Source: Hysterium pulicare CBS 123377 (taxonomy: Eukaryota > Ascomycota > Dothideomycetes > Hysteriales > Hysteriaceae). Taken from it: 64,000 nt of DNA. Shown here piece after piece: positions 11,633-22,594 of this stretch. The notes below the pieces were generated by a model. It worked only from the letters and a program-made list of their open reading frames with translations. It had not been told where the DNA came from and made no database searches. Position numbers and translations under genes: made by a program. Every line of letters begins with the position of its first letter. Position 1 is the stretch's first letter. The stretch is from assembly GCA_000467715.1 (NCBI GenBank), contig AJFK01000478.1, positions 1 through 64,000 of the forward strand, given 5' to 3'.

Positions 11633-12847
11633 TCAAGGGCCAGGTTCGGCCAAGTATGTCTGTAGTTGCATTAAAATCATCTGCGCAGACACAGTCGTGC
11701 GGGATTCCTTCATAACTAGGCATTCTGTACCCTCAAATCGTGTGCCTTCCGCAAGTTCATGTATCAATTCCTCTCCCAGCAAATCATACAGACTGTAAAC
11801 CGCAACCCGTCTACCCTTCCATTCAGCTGTTGGAAACTGGAGCGGGGGAAAGCGGATCCTGGCTTGCAAACGTGGAATCAGAGGTCCACGCCACCAGGCC
11901 GGTGGGCGATGTGCCATAGGACCGAAATGAGGGTCTAACCTTTCTCTTTGATTCTCGACAAGATTGTTCGCGAATTCCTCGACCTTCTGAACAATGCTCT
12001 CAGTCTGTGCTTGTAGCTCGTTTGCACGCGTCTTCAGTGTACGAAGATAAAGAACGCAAGATATTTCTTCGATGCGCCCTAATTCTGTAGCACTGGCGTC
12101 GTCGCAAGGGACAATGATGTGGGAAGGTTTAATAAATTGCCATCGAAGTTTCTGAAGGGCCGATCGGCGTAGGAGATGTAGAACGAAGTCCTCCATGTCC
12201 TCGCGCCATACTAATTTTGATGCCTGGCTCTTGAGCTTGTTGGTGAGATTTGGGAATATTAAACGTCGCCAATTCGACTTTTGAGTAAGGTATGCGATAA
12301 CAGGTTTGCTAGCGATACAGGATATAGAAGGTCCAAGTGCATTGGAAGAACTTGTAAGGTTCACAGGGAGGAGCCATGGTTCTGATGTCTTTGGATGAGA
12401 GCTCGGGTGGAACTTGAGTAGTAATGCTCGTGGAAGGCGTACATTCATCGCACGACAATTTCGAATAGGAGTTGCGAGGGCATGAGCTTCGACAGTTAGC
12501 ACGGATGTGAAGAAGAAGTAGGCATTAGGTGGGAACATACCATATGGATTTGTAGAGAGCTTCTTTTGAAAATTTGTAAGCGTTTCAGAGCTCGCTGTCT
12601 CCTTTGGCACTTCCCATCGTCCTCGATCAGCAAGTACTAGAGGGTCTATGATCGGAGGAACTGGGAGAGGTCGATGGCCTACCCTACGAAGGCGTAGAGT
12701 TCGGTGTCCATCCGGATAAGTAGGTCCCAAGTCATGTCGGACTTCAATCGCTTGATCGGATGCGAAAGGTCTACGAAGATGTGACCTGATAACTTTAGAA
12801 GCAATCGTATAAGGACGTAGGCGCTGCGTTGATAAACGTCCTTTCAT
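11633..12847 (-). CDS. Uncharacterised mitochondrial-type protein, 404 aa
   Basis: I do not recognise a named family. The single-exon frame starts MKGRLSTQRLRPYTIASKVI and continues with RSHLRRPFASDQ. This N-terminus is rich in Arg, Ser and Thr, has no acidic residue before about position 31, and ends in a segment resembling a matrix-processing site, so mitochondrial import is likely. The body contains LGPTYPDGHRTLRLRRVGHR, PVPPIIDPLVLADRGRWEVP, ATPIRNCRAMNVRLPRALLL, AWWRGPLIPRLQARIRFPPL and GTRFEGTECLVMKESRTTVS. These look like conserved blocks, but I cannot tie them to a reaction. It is divergent from the ClpP gene, with only 163 bases between start codons. That pairing fits a mitochondrial role but does not prove one. 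Confidence 0.75.
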   Translation of the reverse strand: MKGRLSTQRLRPYTIASKVIRSHLRRPFASDQAIEVRHDLGPTYPDGHRTLRLRRVGHRPLPVPPIIDPLVLADRGRWEVPKETASSETLTNFQKKLSTNPYGMFPPNAYFFFTSVLTVEAHALATPIRNCRAMNVRLPRALLLKFHPSSHPKTSEPWLLPVNLTSSSNALGPSISCIASKPVIAYLTQKSNWRRLIFPNLTNKLKSQASKLVWREDMEDFVLHLLRRSALQKLRWQFIKPSHIIVPCDDASATELGRIEEISCVLYLRTLKTRANELQAQTESIVQKVEEFANNLVENQRERLDPHFGPMAHRPPAWWRGPLIPRLQARIRFPPLQFPTAEWKGRRVAVYSLYDLLGEELIHELAEGTRFEGTECLVMKESRTTVSAQMILMQLQTYLAEPGP

Positions 12848-13010
12848 GTGTGGAATTGACGGAGTATATGGTGCAGTACATACCTATGCTGGTTCCAAGG
12901 TGGAATTTCAGTAGCGCCGAGCTTGTCTCCGGGAGCTTTGACCTTTACTCGCCAGCACGTATGAATTATCGTGGGAATGCGATTACCATTGAACACCACC
13001 AATTCACGCC
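12848..13010. promoter_or_regulatory. Short divergent promoter of two mitochondrial-type genes
   Basis: The 163-base gap between the start codons of the 404-aa protein and ClpP must contain the promoter elements of both genes, unless one uses sites inside the other. No clear TATA box is visible. Confidence 0.5.
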
Positions 13011-13970
13011 ATGGCGAGTCTCCTTGGTCGAACATTCAAACCAAGCACCATCGCATGTACAACAAGATATGGAATACGATCTATATCTAGTCTACCGTCT
13101 CCGCTTTCAACCTCAGGAAATCAGAGGACTGCGCCAAACATGTGGTCGCCCACGCCCTACGTGACTGAAACCATTGTAAGTCGTCTAGCGGTTGGCCTTC
13201 TACCTCATACTGACTGCCTAGGGAGGTGGTTGGCATACTTGTATACGAAGCTCTATCTGAAGTGCAGTAAAGTACCTTTGCGCTAATGTCATGTTCCCGC
13301 AGATGACATTTTTTCAAGATTGTTGAAGGTTAGTGTGACGATGATTAGTGCTTGTCGAAGCTCATCTGTGGTTAGGAAAGAATAGTATGTCTGAATGGTA
13401 CGGTGGATCAGACCACATCGGCCTCGATTGTTGCGCAACTGTTATTCCTCGAGGCCGACAATCCTGAGAAACCTATCAGTCTCTATATCAACTCTCCAGG
13501 AGGCTCGGTGACTGCAGGTATGTGACACTTCAAGGCGAAATGGCAATGTTCGAGTGCTAATGGTAATCGTAGGACTTGCGATATACGATACGATGACCTA
13601 CATTCGCTGTCCGGTGACCACGATCTGCATGGGGCAAGCGGCGAGCATGGGCTCTCTCCTCCTCTGCGGCGGCTCTCCTGGCAATCGATTCTGCCTTCCA
13701 CACAGTTCAATCATGATCCATCAACCGAGTGGAGGCTACTCTGGTCAGGCCTCTGACATTGCCATACACGCCAAAGAGATTCTACGCGTCCGGAGCAAAC
13801 TGAACAAGATATACCAGAGACATTTAACAAGATCGCGTACCCTAGATGAGATCGAGAAAGTCATGGAACGGGACCACTTCATGGATGCCCAGGAAGCTTT
13901 AGAATTCGGTCTTATAGATCGCATCCTGGAGAGGCGAGAAATGGAGGGCGAGGGAAGCAGGGACGAATGA
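13011..13970 (+). CDS. ATP-dependent Clp protease proteolytic subunit, mitochondrial
   Basis: ClpP forms the serine-protease chamber that, with ClpX, degrades proteins in the mitochondrial matrix. Five exons (13011-13175, 13222-13240, 13303-13328, 13376-13517, 13573-13970) sum to 750 bases and 249 residues with consistent phases. The first 45 residues ([20 protein letters not shown]...) look like a presequence. The mature part begins PYVTETIGGGWHTYDIFSRL. The family blocks [36 protein letters not shown] (nucleophile Ser) and [20 protein letters not shown] (catalytic His) are intact, and [20 protein letters not shown] closes the fold. Exons 2 and 3 are only 19 and 26 bases long. Many fungi lack ClpP, so its presence is a mild lineage clue. 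Confidence 0.95.
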
Positions 13971-14228
13971 GTGCCTAGTATAGTAAACATGTACATTAAC
14001 TCATGTTGGAGTAATCGCGTATAACCAGAGGATGAAGTGTGTGAAAAAGTGATACAGTATTGTGAATGGTAAACGGAGACAAGACCGAATTAAGCCCCCT
14101 TCACCCTGTCACGTGCTTGAACATTAGCGTGAACCACGCTCTTCGAGGTTCGCGTCGCCCATTTCCAATTGCGCATTTTTAGATCGCTGCAAAGACACCC
14201 AAATTCACAACCACCCACAACCGTTGAC

Positions 14229-17200
14229 ATGGCCCCAATTCGCCCGTCGAAACGTCCAAGAGCGCGTACCGAAGACGAGGGTTCTGGTTACGACCAAGTC
14301 GCATCCTCAAGCTTGGGTAGAGGTCGGGTCAGTGTTATACAAGCCCAAACTCGGCGTTTGCAACGAGTGCTGACTTCACTACAGAGCAAGCGAGCTCGGC
14401 GATCTGAAGTTGCTGAAGACAGCGATCTCGAAGATGCTCAGTCTGACGCATCGTCCGAGCTAGACCCTAGACATCTCCAAGATGGTGTTACTCTTGACTA
14501 TGAGAGTCGTCGAGATGCGAACTTCGAGGATGCGCAGCATGATGGCGCAGACGAAATTCGTGCGACTCAGATCTTCGAAAAGCAGTTTAAAGAGAGTGGG
14601 AACAAGAAGAACACCCCTGCGGAGAATGCGATTATCGAGGAGATACGATGCATAAACTTCATGTGTCATGAGAAGCTTGTAGTGTCTCTGGGGCCTCTAA
14701 TCAACTTTATAATCGGACACAACGGGAGTGGGAAAAGCGCAGTCCTCACAGCAATCACGCTTTGCCTGGGTGGGAAAGCAACCGCCACCAATCGCGGACA
14801 GAGTCTCAAAAGCTTCATTAAAGAAGGCCGAGAGTAAGTTGATCAGTCGTATTCATGGTGCGATAGTAACACTTTGATCCAGGTCTGCCATGCTCTCCGT
14901 GCGACTAAAGAACCAAGGGACATCCGCTTTCAGACCAGACTTCTATGGGAAATCCATTACCATTGAAAGACACTTCACCAAGTCTGGTAGCAGTGGTTTC
15001 AAAATCAAGGACGAAAATAACCGGACTGTGTCAAACAAGAAGGCAGATCTAGAAGACATAACCGATGCTTTTGCCCTTCAATTAGACAATCCGATGAATG
15101 TTCTCACCCAGGACATGGCCAGGCAGTTCTTGAGCGACTCGTCACCCAAAGAGAAGTTCAAATTCTTTGTTAAAGGAACACATCTAGAGACGCTTGATTC
15201 AGACTATCAATTGCTCGCCGATCAGATTGACCACATTGAGGCAGCTCTCAATGTTAAAAGGGATGATTATTTGCGCTATCACAAAGCTGCTAAAGAAGCT
15301 AAAAGAAAGGCGGATCGGGCGGATTCCCTCGAACTGATCAAGGAGAAAGAGGCTCTAGCGATGAAGCAACTTGCTTGGGTGTTTGTTGAAGAAGAAGAGC
15401 AGGTTAGTTAACAAAAATGTCCGAATGTCCTTGCGCTCACTATCTTCTTTAGAGACTCGGAGAATATGATGACGCGCTTCAAAGAGCAGATGAGGCCATT
15501 CAGCAGGTTCAAGAGGAGGCAGAAAATGCATCCATTCGTTTTGAGGAGGCTCACAATATCGTTTCGGATGCTGAAACGTCTCTACAAAAAGATCGCAGTG
15601 ACGTTGGGGCTCTAAAGGAGAAGCATGACCAGGCCAAAGAAGAATTTGAAGAAAACAAAACGGCACTGCGTAAGCTCTTGGTGAGTTATAGAGATTTGTA
15701 TTTGGTATGACAAATCTAACAGTGTCTAGGCGGACTCTCGGAGAATTCAAGGGAAGATCAAGGGTAGCAACAATGATATTGTCAAGTGTCAAGCCCGAAT
15801 CGAAGAGGAGCACCAACGACGAGCAAACGCGGATGATGGCCAACATGCTCAAAAACTTTCAGAACTTCAGGAAGCAAAGTCAGCCGTAAAAGAAACTGAT
15901 ACGGCGCTCCAGAATCACGATGCAGAGTTACCTAACCTCCGAAAACGCCAGAGTGATGCCGCGGCTGACATTGGTCGGATACAAAAAGTAGTCGACGACA
16001 AAAAAGCTCAAATCCAAACCTCTAGAAGACTTATCGAGACTCTGTCGAAGGGCCAAGGCAACTGGATGGATGCATACGACAACGCAAATCTTTCCAAGCT
16101 GATCAGTGCGATTGGGAGAGAAACCAGATTTAAGGAACAGCCGGTTGGACCTATGGGTCGACATGTACGGCTTTTGAAGCCGGAATGGTCATCTATTTTG
16201 GAACGACAGTTTGGTGTAGCTCTAAATGGCTTTGTGGTAACCAGCAAAGCCGATCAAAACATTTTATCTAGTTTGATGGGCAGAACCAATTGGTAAGAGT
16301 CATGTTTCAATAGGGTTTGCATAAAACTTGCTAATATGCCCAGCCACTATCCCGTCTACATTGGCAAAGCAACGCCCATCGACACGTCTCGTCACGAGCC
16401 TGATTCTGACCTGGACACTTGGCTCAAAGTTCTCAAGGTAACGACCAAGCGCACACGTTGATGACTAAAGCTCATGACTATAGATCGATAATGACCTCGT
16501 ACGCAATCAATTGATCATCAATCAGCGAGCAGAACAAGTCGTCCTTATCAAGAAGCGTAAGGCTGCGATGGACTTCATGAACAGGGGCAGGGCAGATTTG
16601 AAGAACGTACGCATGTGTTTCACCATGCAGGACAACAATCCACGCCTTGGACACTGTATCCAAGTTAGTGGAAGCGGCGCGATGAGGATCGATCCAATTG
16701 ACGCATGGCCTAGACGACCTCGTATGCAAACCGATACCGAGCCGCAGATCCAGTCAGCATCCTCACCCCAGTTTTGGACCTTCGCTAACTTCATAGCAGT
16801 GCCGAGAAGCTGAATCTTGAACGACTTCAACAAGATTTTAGGCAGACTCAAGAAAAGTTGAGAGAGTCACAGACACTAGCTGAAAATTGTCAACAGGCCA
16901 TGGAGTCTTATGAACGACGAAAGAAAGCCCTCCGACTCGATCACCAGAATGCTAACGAGAGGGTCGAACAATTGCAAGAGGAAATCGATAACGACACACC
17001 CCAGGCCGGCGTGATCGATGAGTACGAAAAGCTGTTACAATCAGCTGAGACCGAAAAGGGGTTGGCTGAATCCCAATACCAGGACGCGGTCAACGCGAAA
17101 GATAAGTTGGACGAGAAAAATCAGGACTTGCTTCGTAGATTGAATGATCTCAGAGCCCAGCTGACAAGGGCGAATGAAGCTCTATCGACGGCTGAGGAGG

Positions 17201-18375
17201 AACTCAAAGGACTCCAAAACGAACGTAAAAAGGCACTTCGCGACAAGAATCATGCATTGGACGAAGTCGGGAACGCTGAAACCAATAGGACCAGCCTTCA
17301 ACAAGAACGCGAACAACAAGCTAAAAAGATTGAAGATGTAGAAGGCCAAGCTAAGGAGATCAGCCCACGTGTTCCAGTGCCGGAGAACGAAAGCTCAGCT
17401 AGCTTAGAAAAGAAGTACACCCGGTATAAACGAGACCGTATAAGGGGTGAAGAAGAGTGAGTTTCTTATCACAGTCCATTTGTAACTCGCTAATGTTCTA
17501 GGCTTGGTGGAACCCATCTAGAGCTTTGGAACCGCGCAATTGAAGCGAAGGCCGCGTACAATGGAGTCAAAGCACAAATCGAAGAGTTGGACAAGCTCAC
17601 TCAGGTGAGCCCGTCACTGTTAGCGAGATGTCCACGCAGCTGATGGATTTTTAGTCTCTGAAAGCCTCAATGATCGACAGATTAGACAGATGGCGGAAAT
17701 TTCGGAGGCACATTTCGCTTCGAGCGCGGATTACATTCGGCTACCTCCTTTCTGAGAGAAACTTCCGTGGCCATCTTGAGATTAGTCCTCAAGAGAAGTA
17801 CCTCGATATCCAGGTATTAATCACTGAGCTGGTGGAGGAATGCTCGATAGCTAATTGACTCAGGTCGAGCCCGACATTACGAAAACCAGTGACACCGGAC
17901 GACAGACGAAAACCTTATCTGGGGGAGAGAAATCTTTCTCCACCATCTGCCTCCTCCTTGCGCTGTGGGATGCTATGGGATCACCTATTCGATGTTTGGA
18001 CGAGTTGTGAGTTGACCGCCAGACGTAAGGCTGTACCTCAAGTGCTAACGTAGAATTAGCGACGTATTCATGGATAACGTGAATCGCGATATTAGTATGA
18101 AAATGATGGTAAGTTAGCACCTTAGGCCAGTGCCCTCGTTAGGCCAAGTACTAATAGAGTCTTGAATGTAGATTGGAGCGGCCCGTCGTGCAGTAGGGCG
18201 CCAATACATCCTGATAACCCCTCAGGCCATGGGTAATGTTCCTCTTGAAGAGGATGTAAAGATCATCAAGTAAGTTCGACCTGCAATTAAACCCCCTTGC
18301 ATGACGGTATTCTGATATGTAAAAAGAATGAGGGATCCCGAGCGAGGCCAGACTACTCTTCCATTTGCGAAATAG
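14229..18375 (+). CDS. SMC6: Structural maintenance of chromosomes protein 6 (Smc5/6 complex)
   Basis: Smc6 pairs with Smc5 in the nucleus for recombination repair and replication-fork stability. I take the start as ATG 14229 ([18 protein letters not shown]), since the protein then opens with a nuclear-localisation-like basic patch; an in-frame ATG lies 60 bases upstream. The Walker A loop is [21 protein letters not shown] coiled coil follows, then the hinge entry ([50 protein letters not shown]), then a second long coiled coil ([20 protein letters not shown] onward). The ABC signature [20 protein letters not shown] and Walker B region [20 protein letters not shown] lie near the end. The gene ends [15 protein letters not shown] at TAG 18373-18375. 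About eleven short introns split it, giving roughly 1,130-1,150 residues, normal for Smc6. Confidence 0.95.
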
Positions 18376-18430
18376 GTGGCTTTCATCGAGGCTTATTTAG
18401 TGATATGAAAGTGGCTCGGCTCTTGTAATT

Positions 18431-18606
18431 ATCTATTAGCGATCGGAGGGAAAGGAGTTTTGAATGTGGGCGAATGATGGGATGGTATTCGATACCCAGG
18501 GTCCATGATTAGCAGATATCTATTAACGATCGGAGGGAAAGGAGTTTTTTTGAATGTGGACGAATGATGGGATGTATTCGATACCCAGGGTCGATGATTA
18601 GCAGAA
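18431..18606. repeat. Two-copy direct tandem repeat, about 87-89 bp each
   Basis: Copy 1 runs 18431-18517 and copy 2 18518-18606. Both begin atctatta, contain gatcggagggaaaggagttt, cgaatgatgggat and tattcgatacccagggt, and end gatgattagcaga or nearly so. They differ by a few substitutions and a short T-run length change, so the duplication is fairly recent. It lies about 55 bases after the SMC6 stop codon, probably in its 3' untranslated region. Confidence 0.92.
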
Positions 18607-18966
18607 ACAAGGGCATTTCTCAAGTAGTCCCGAAGTCAGATGCGCTCATGATGTGTGAATAGTCTGACCGGCAGTGCCACCCGAAAGGTTGAACTTGACA
18701 GGGCCCTTTTAGCCCTGGGATAAGCCAACCTTACCCGAATGAATTTTAGTTTTAGTAACGTGCACGGGCCAGTCGACAAACGTCGCGGCAACCCAACCAC
18801 CAACATTCATTCACTTATTCACCTCACGGTCTCTTTTCTAGCCTACCAGACGCAGTCCACAAGAACGGTAGTTGTCGCGCTCACTGACTGTTACACGCTC
18901 TTCTCGGCCCCCCCATGGGCTTCAAGCCTTTCCACCAGCGTTGAGGAATTCAGCTCTCTGAAACAA
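18607..18966. other. Upstream region of the F-box gene
   Basis: A frame open from 18739 is in phase with the F-box protein, but the first good start appears to be at 18967. This stretch probably holds its promoter and leader. Confidence 0.4.
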
Positions 18967-21900
18967 ATGGATTCCTCCCTACCTTCTACTCCTGATCCAT
19001 GCGGGTCATCTACGCTCCCAACATTTGACGAGCATTCGAACGGGACAGGACCACCGGCCCGGCAAGATGTGACTGCATCGCCGGCTGTTCACGACTGCGA
19101 CCGCGATGGTGCACCGGACGCAGGCACTGAAGGCCCCCTTCGGGGCACCGCAAAAGATACAGAGCACTCGCCGAAACAGACGATATCGAAGCTACTGAAG
19201 GGGAAAGAAAGAGAGTGGACAGCTGTGGCTAAAAAAGGCCCTTTAAGACTCCTTGATCTCCCTGTAGACATCCTCAAAGAGATTATCCATCAGGTGAGGG
19301 CGGCCTACACCTCGCACTTCATCATTTGCCGCAAGCTGACTAAATTGATTCCAGCTACCACACACCAACGACCTTACATCACTGGCGCTATGCCATTCTG
19401 CTCTCCATCGCCTCACGATTCCGTGCATATATTCTCGGTTCGACATTGTTTGGCCTGACGAGAGTACACACACAGAGCCACGGACTGGTGTAGATGCGCT
19501 CACCTACGGACTGGCGACATTGGTTATGGCAGAGGACATTTTTCCGCATCAATATCGGCGCAGACAATCAGCCTACGCACCATCAATACGGAAGACGTCT
19601 GGAACAGATTCTCAGAACCCTTATCCTATTTCAACACGCAGGTTTGGGAACTATTATGCTCAGTTCACAAAGAAGTTCTCACTCGGGAATGGGCCTGCTG
19701 CTTGGGTACAAGAATACATGATTGCGAAAGAAGGTGGAAAGATGTTAGGAACACTTGTAGCTCTCGCCGTTGCTCGGATGGTTAATCTGGAGACATTCGT
19801 GTGGGATATGCCTACAGGTGTTCTACGGGATGTGTGGTTAGCACTTTCGAGCTTGTCCGATCGAACGGATGGAGAGGATTGTCGACTTGAACGACTTTGG
19901 GTCCGATGGCACGACAATACTCAATTGGATTCGCCAACTCCCGCGCCTCCACCGCCCATGATTCTAAATAACGTTCCACCACCACCGAACACCGCCCATC
20001 CGAGTGGCGCGGGTACCGTCCAGGCCCCTGTAGTCGTTCCGGTCCAGTATACGTCCTCCTCAACATCTGCGATTGATAGGGTTGAACATCCAACCTTCTC
20101 TGTTATTCCTCCACTAAAAAGTCTCAGTGTCTTGGATATTGATGAACTGCCTTACCTTGACGAAATGAGCATTCTTGTAGCCAGGTCTCAAAAGCGCCTC
20201 CGCGAACTCAGGATCGGTATCGCCCGCCATGCTCAAACGCGCGATTGGGTCACCGCATGGGAGGGTGATGGAATACAACAGGTCGATTATAGTACGACAT
20301 GGACTGCAGCGAGCTCAATAAGCGAGAAAAGACTGGGGGGAGTATTGGGTATTCTGGTCGGCCGGGTTTACAACATGCGCCACAATGAAAGTCCGCCTGC
20401 CAAGTCCTTAAGTAGCGCCGAAAGTACGGAACGTTCTGCAACAAGTCTAAATGCTAAACTCGGGCCTATCAACACAACACCCGCAAGTCCAGTCACCAAT
20501 CTAAATGATCGCGAAACTGACAATGAACCTGAGCATATCGACAACACGCTTGACGATTCGACAATACAAGAAGGTGTCAGCCTAATTGGCAACAGCGTGC
20601 CTTCGCAAGATAACGAGGGTGTCCTACATCTGACAAACAGTACACCTGATTCGCTGGCGCCGGGTAGTGCAGGTGTCTCGGTGGGTGCACAAGTATCTGA
20701 AGACCAAACGAATACAACATCGAACACCCCAACAAAGCCATCACTCAAGGCAAAGAAAACAGACAGTGTCCAGGAAGATTCTGGACCTCCACTGAACGGC
20801 AAATTAAAACTGGAAACACTCGAGCTAGAGCGGGTTCCTCTATCAGTCCCCGTGTTATTGAAGGCTTTCGACTGGTCTATGCTGACTACTTTGACTCTGC
20901 TTCATTGCCAGAACCATGAGCAATTATGGAAATCTCTTCGACGCACGTTTGCTCCACGAGTTCCTTACCCCGGCGCCGGCTCGCCTTCATCATCGGCCTC
21001 GCGAGCTTATAAATCCTCCTACTCTCTTCGATCTGAATACGGTTTAAATCTCAAAAAGATCCACACTAATACCGTTTCACCGTCCTTGATTACTTTCCTT
21101 AAAGAAGCTCTTGCACCGAACAGCCTTGAAGTACTTTTCCTCCAGGAAGGCCGCTCCTATTCTTCAACAGTGACAGTTGATGCTATCTATAAAGGACCAC
21201 TACGGCGACATCGGGCTAGTCTAAAGAAATTGATGATTGATAGCAGTGAAAAAGGGCCAGACGGCCATGCTACGTCCAGCTCAAGATGGAGGAGATGGAT
21301 GTTGAATCGAGAGATCATCACATTCATAACGAGCGGCAGAATGAGTGGCTTGAGAGAACTAGGCGTGACCATCGATTACAGGGATTGGGTAAGAAACCCC
21401 CCGGATTTCTCCATGGGGTCTATTGCTAACTTCATACAGCATTATTTCCTACAACGCCTACCACTCGTCCCTCATATTCGCTCACTATACATCCCCTTCA
21501 TTGCAGATCATGCGCATGGAAACAATATTGACCCCAGAGAGCTGGCTTTGCAAATCGTTGACATCGTCCATCTGCGACCAGAAGTGGAGGTGTGCTACAT
21601 GGGCATATCGACCAAGTGTTTTGAGATTCTAGAAAATAGGCCGTCAAACTACGATCTACGGAATGAGGGGAGTCCTAATGGGGCAGATAGTCCTCCTGGA
21701 GGTCCGTTGGCAAATGCGTACATGACGAACGACCCGATGATGTCAGATGACGAGGACGAGACAACAGAAGACGAGGAAGATGAAGATCTTGATGGCGTAG
21801 TTGGAGTCGCTGGCGACGGTGATGATACTGACACCGACACATCGGACGAAGGCCATGATGATTCTGATGGGGACGACTCTTTCCTACAGGATGAGAGGAA

Positions 21901-21982
21901 GGGCCCGAGGTTAAGATTGAGGGAGATCCTCTTCTACGACGATAAGATAGCCGTCTTTGCTTCACGCCACTCCAGGCTGTGA
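18967..21982 (+). CDS. F-box protein with long acidic C-terminus
   Basis: The F-box reads LRLLDLPVDILKEIIHQ, then across an intron (19294-19354, CTGAC branch site) LPHTNDLTSLALCHSALHRL. Such proteins recruit substrates to SCF ubiquitin ligases through Skp1. The N-terminal 75-110 residues are Ser/Pro/Asp rich with a basic GKEREWTAVAKKG patch before the F-box. A leucine-rich middle part (LKSLSVLDIDELPYLDEMSI, LKLETLELERVPLSVPVL, LTTLTLLHCQNHEQLW) suggests degenerate leucine-rich repeats. The C-terminus contains a very acidic stretch (MSDDEDETTEDEEDEDLDG). A 51-base segment at 21389-21439 has GTAAGA...ATACAG and a TGCTAAC branch site. It is a likely intron although it leaves the frame open. The start at 18967 is a choice; the frame is open 228 bases further upstream. 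Confidence 0.82.
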
Positions 21983-22594
21983 ACGACAGCTTCTTCAGCA
22001 TAGGCAGAGCCCAGCATGTTCGGGGCTGGCAACACTAGGTGGTAGACAAATATTCTAAAATTCAAAAAAGGCCCGTGCACACCGTCTATAAAAACCTTTC
22101 TCTCACCCAGATCCGCCATCTCTCCTACACCCTTCTCCAGTTTTTAGAGCTTTCTGAATATGGAATCCTACGAGTGGGCTTTGTCTCAACCGGTTGACGA
22201 GGTATTGGGAGCATATAGCTAATTCATTATCGATTTTGTCGTTACGGGTGCGGGCATTTCTTTTACAGCATCTTAACAATGGAGCCGGCAGGTTCTGGGC
22301 ACTGCAGGTTATTTGGGAAGTAATTGGCGCATAATAGGGACATGGTGGAGTCCGGAACGAATCCTGAGCTTGGAATGAATTGGGAGGGAGCACGTGATAT
22401 CGTGCGTCGCGCAGAGCTCGGATCTTTTTAGATGAAAGTCGTTCCATGCAACGAACGACAATGATAGACTTCGTAATTCTTCAAAATCTACCATTTCTGC
22501 CTGCCCTGATACCTTAAATCCCCTAATGTCGACACCGTCTGACCGATGATCTGTGACCTCCGCATAGTGGGGTTCGCCGTAGCCTCCGCTCACT
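21983..22594. other. Intergenic region upstream of APC2
   Basis: This holds the 3' flank of the F-box gene and the APC2 promoter. Frames open on the minus strand run antisense into APC2 and have no recognisable content. A short plus-strand frame at 22159 opens MESYEWALSQPVDEVLGAYS, too short to support. Confidence 0.4.

Noticed and set aside
18340-18375. PCNA-interaction (PIP) box at the SMC6 C-terminus (QTTLPFAK)
   Set aside because: The aromatic residue is one position too early and the second one is missing, so it does not fit QxxhxxFF/Y.
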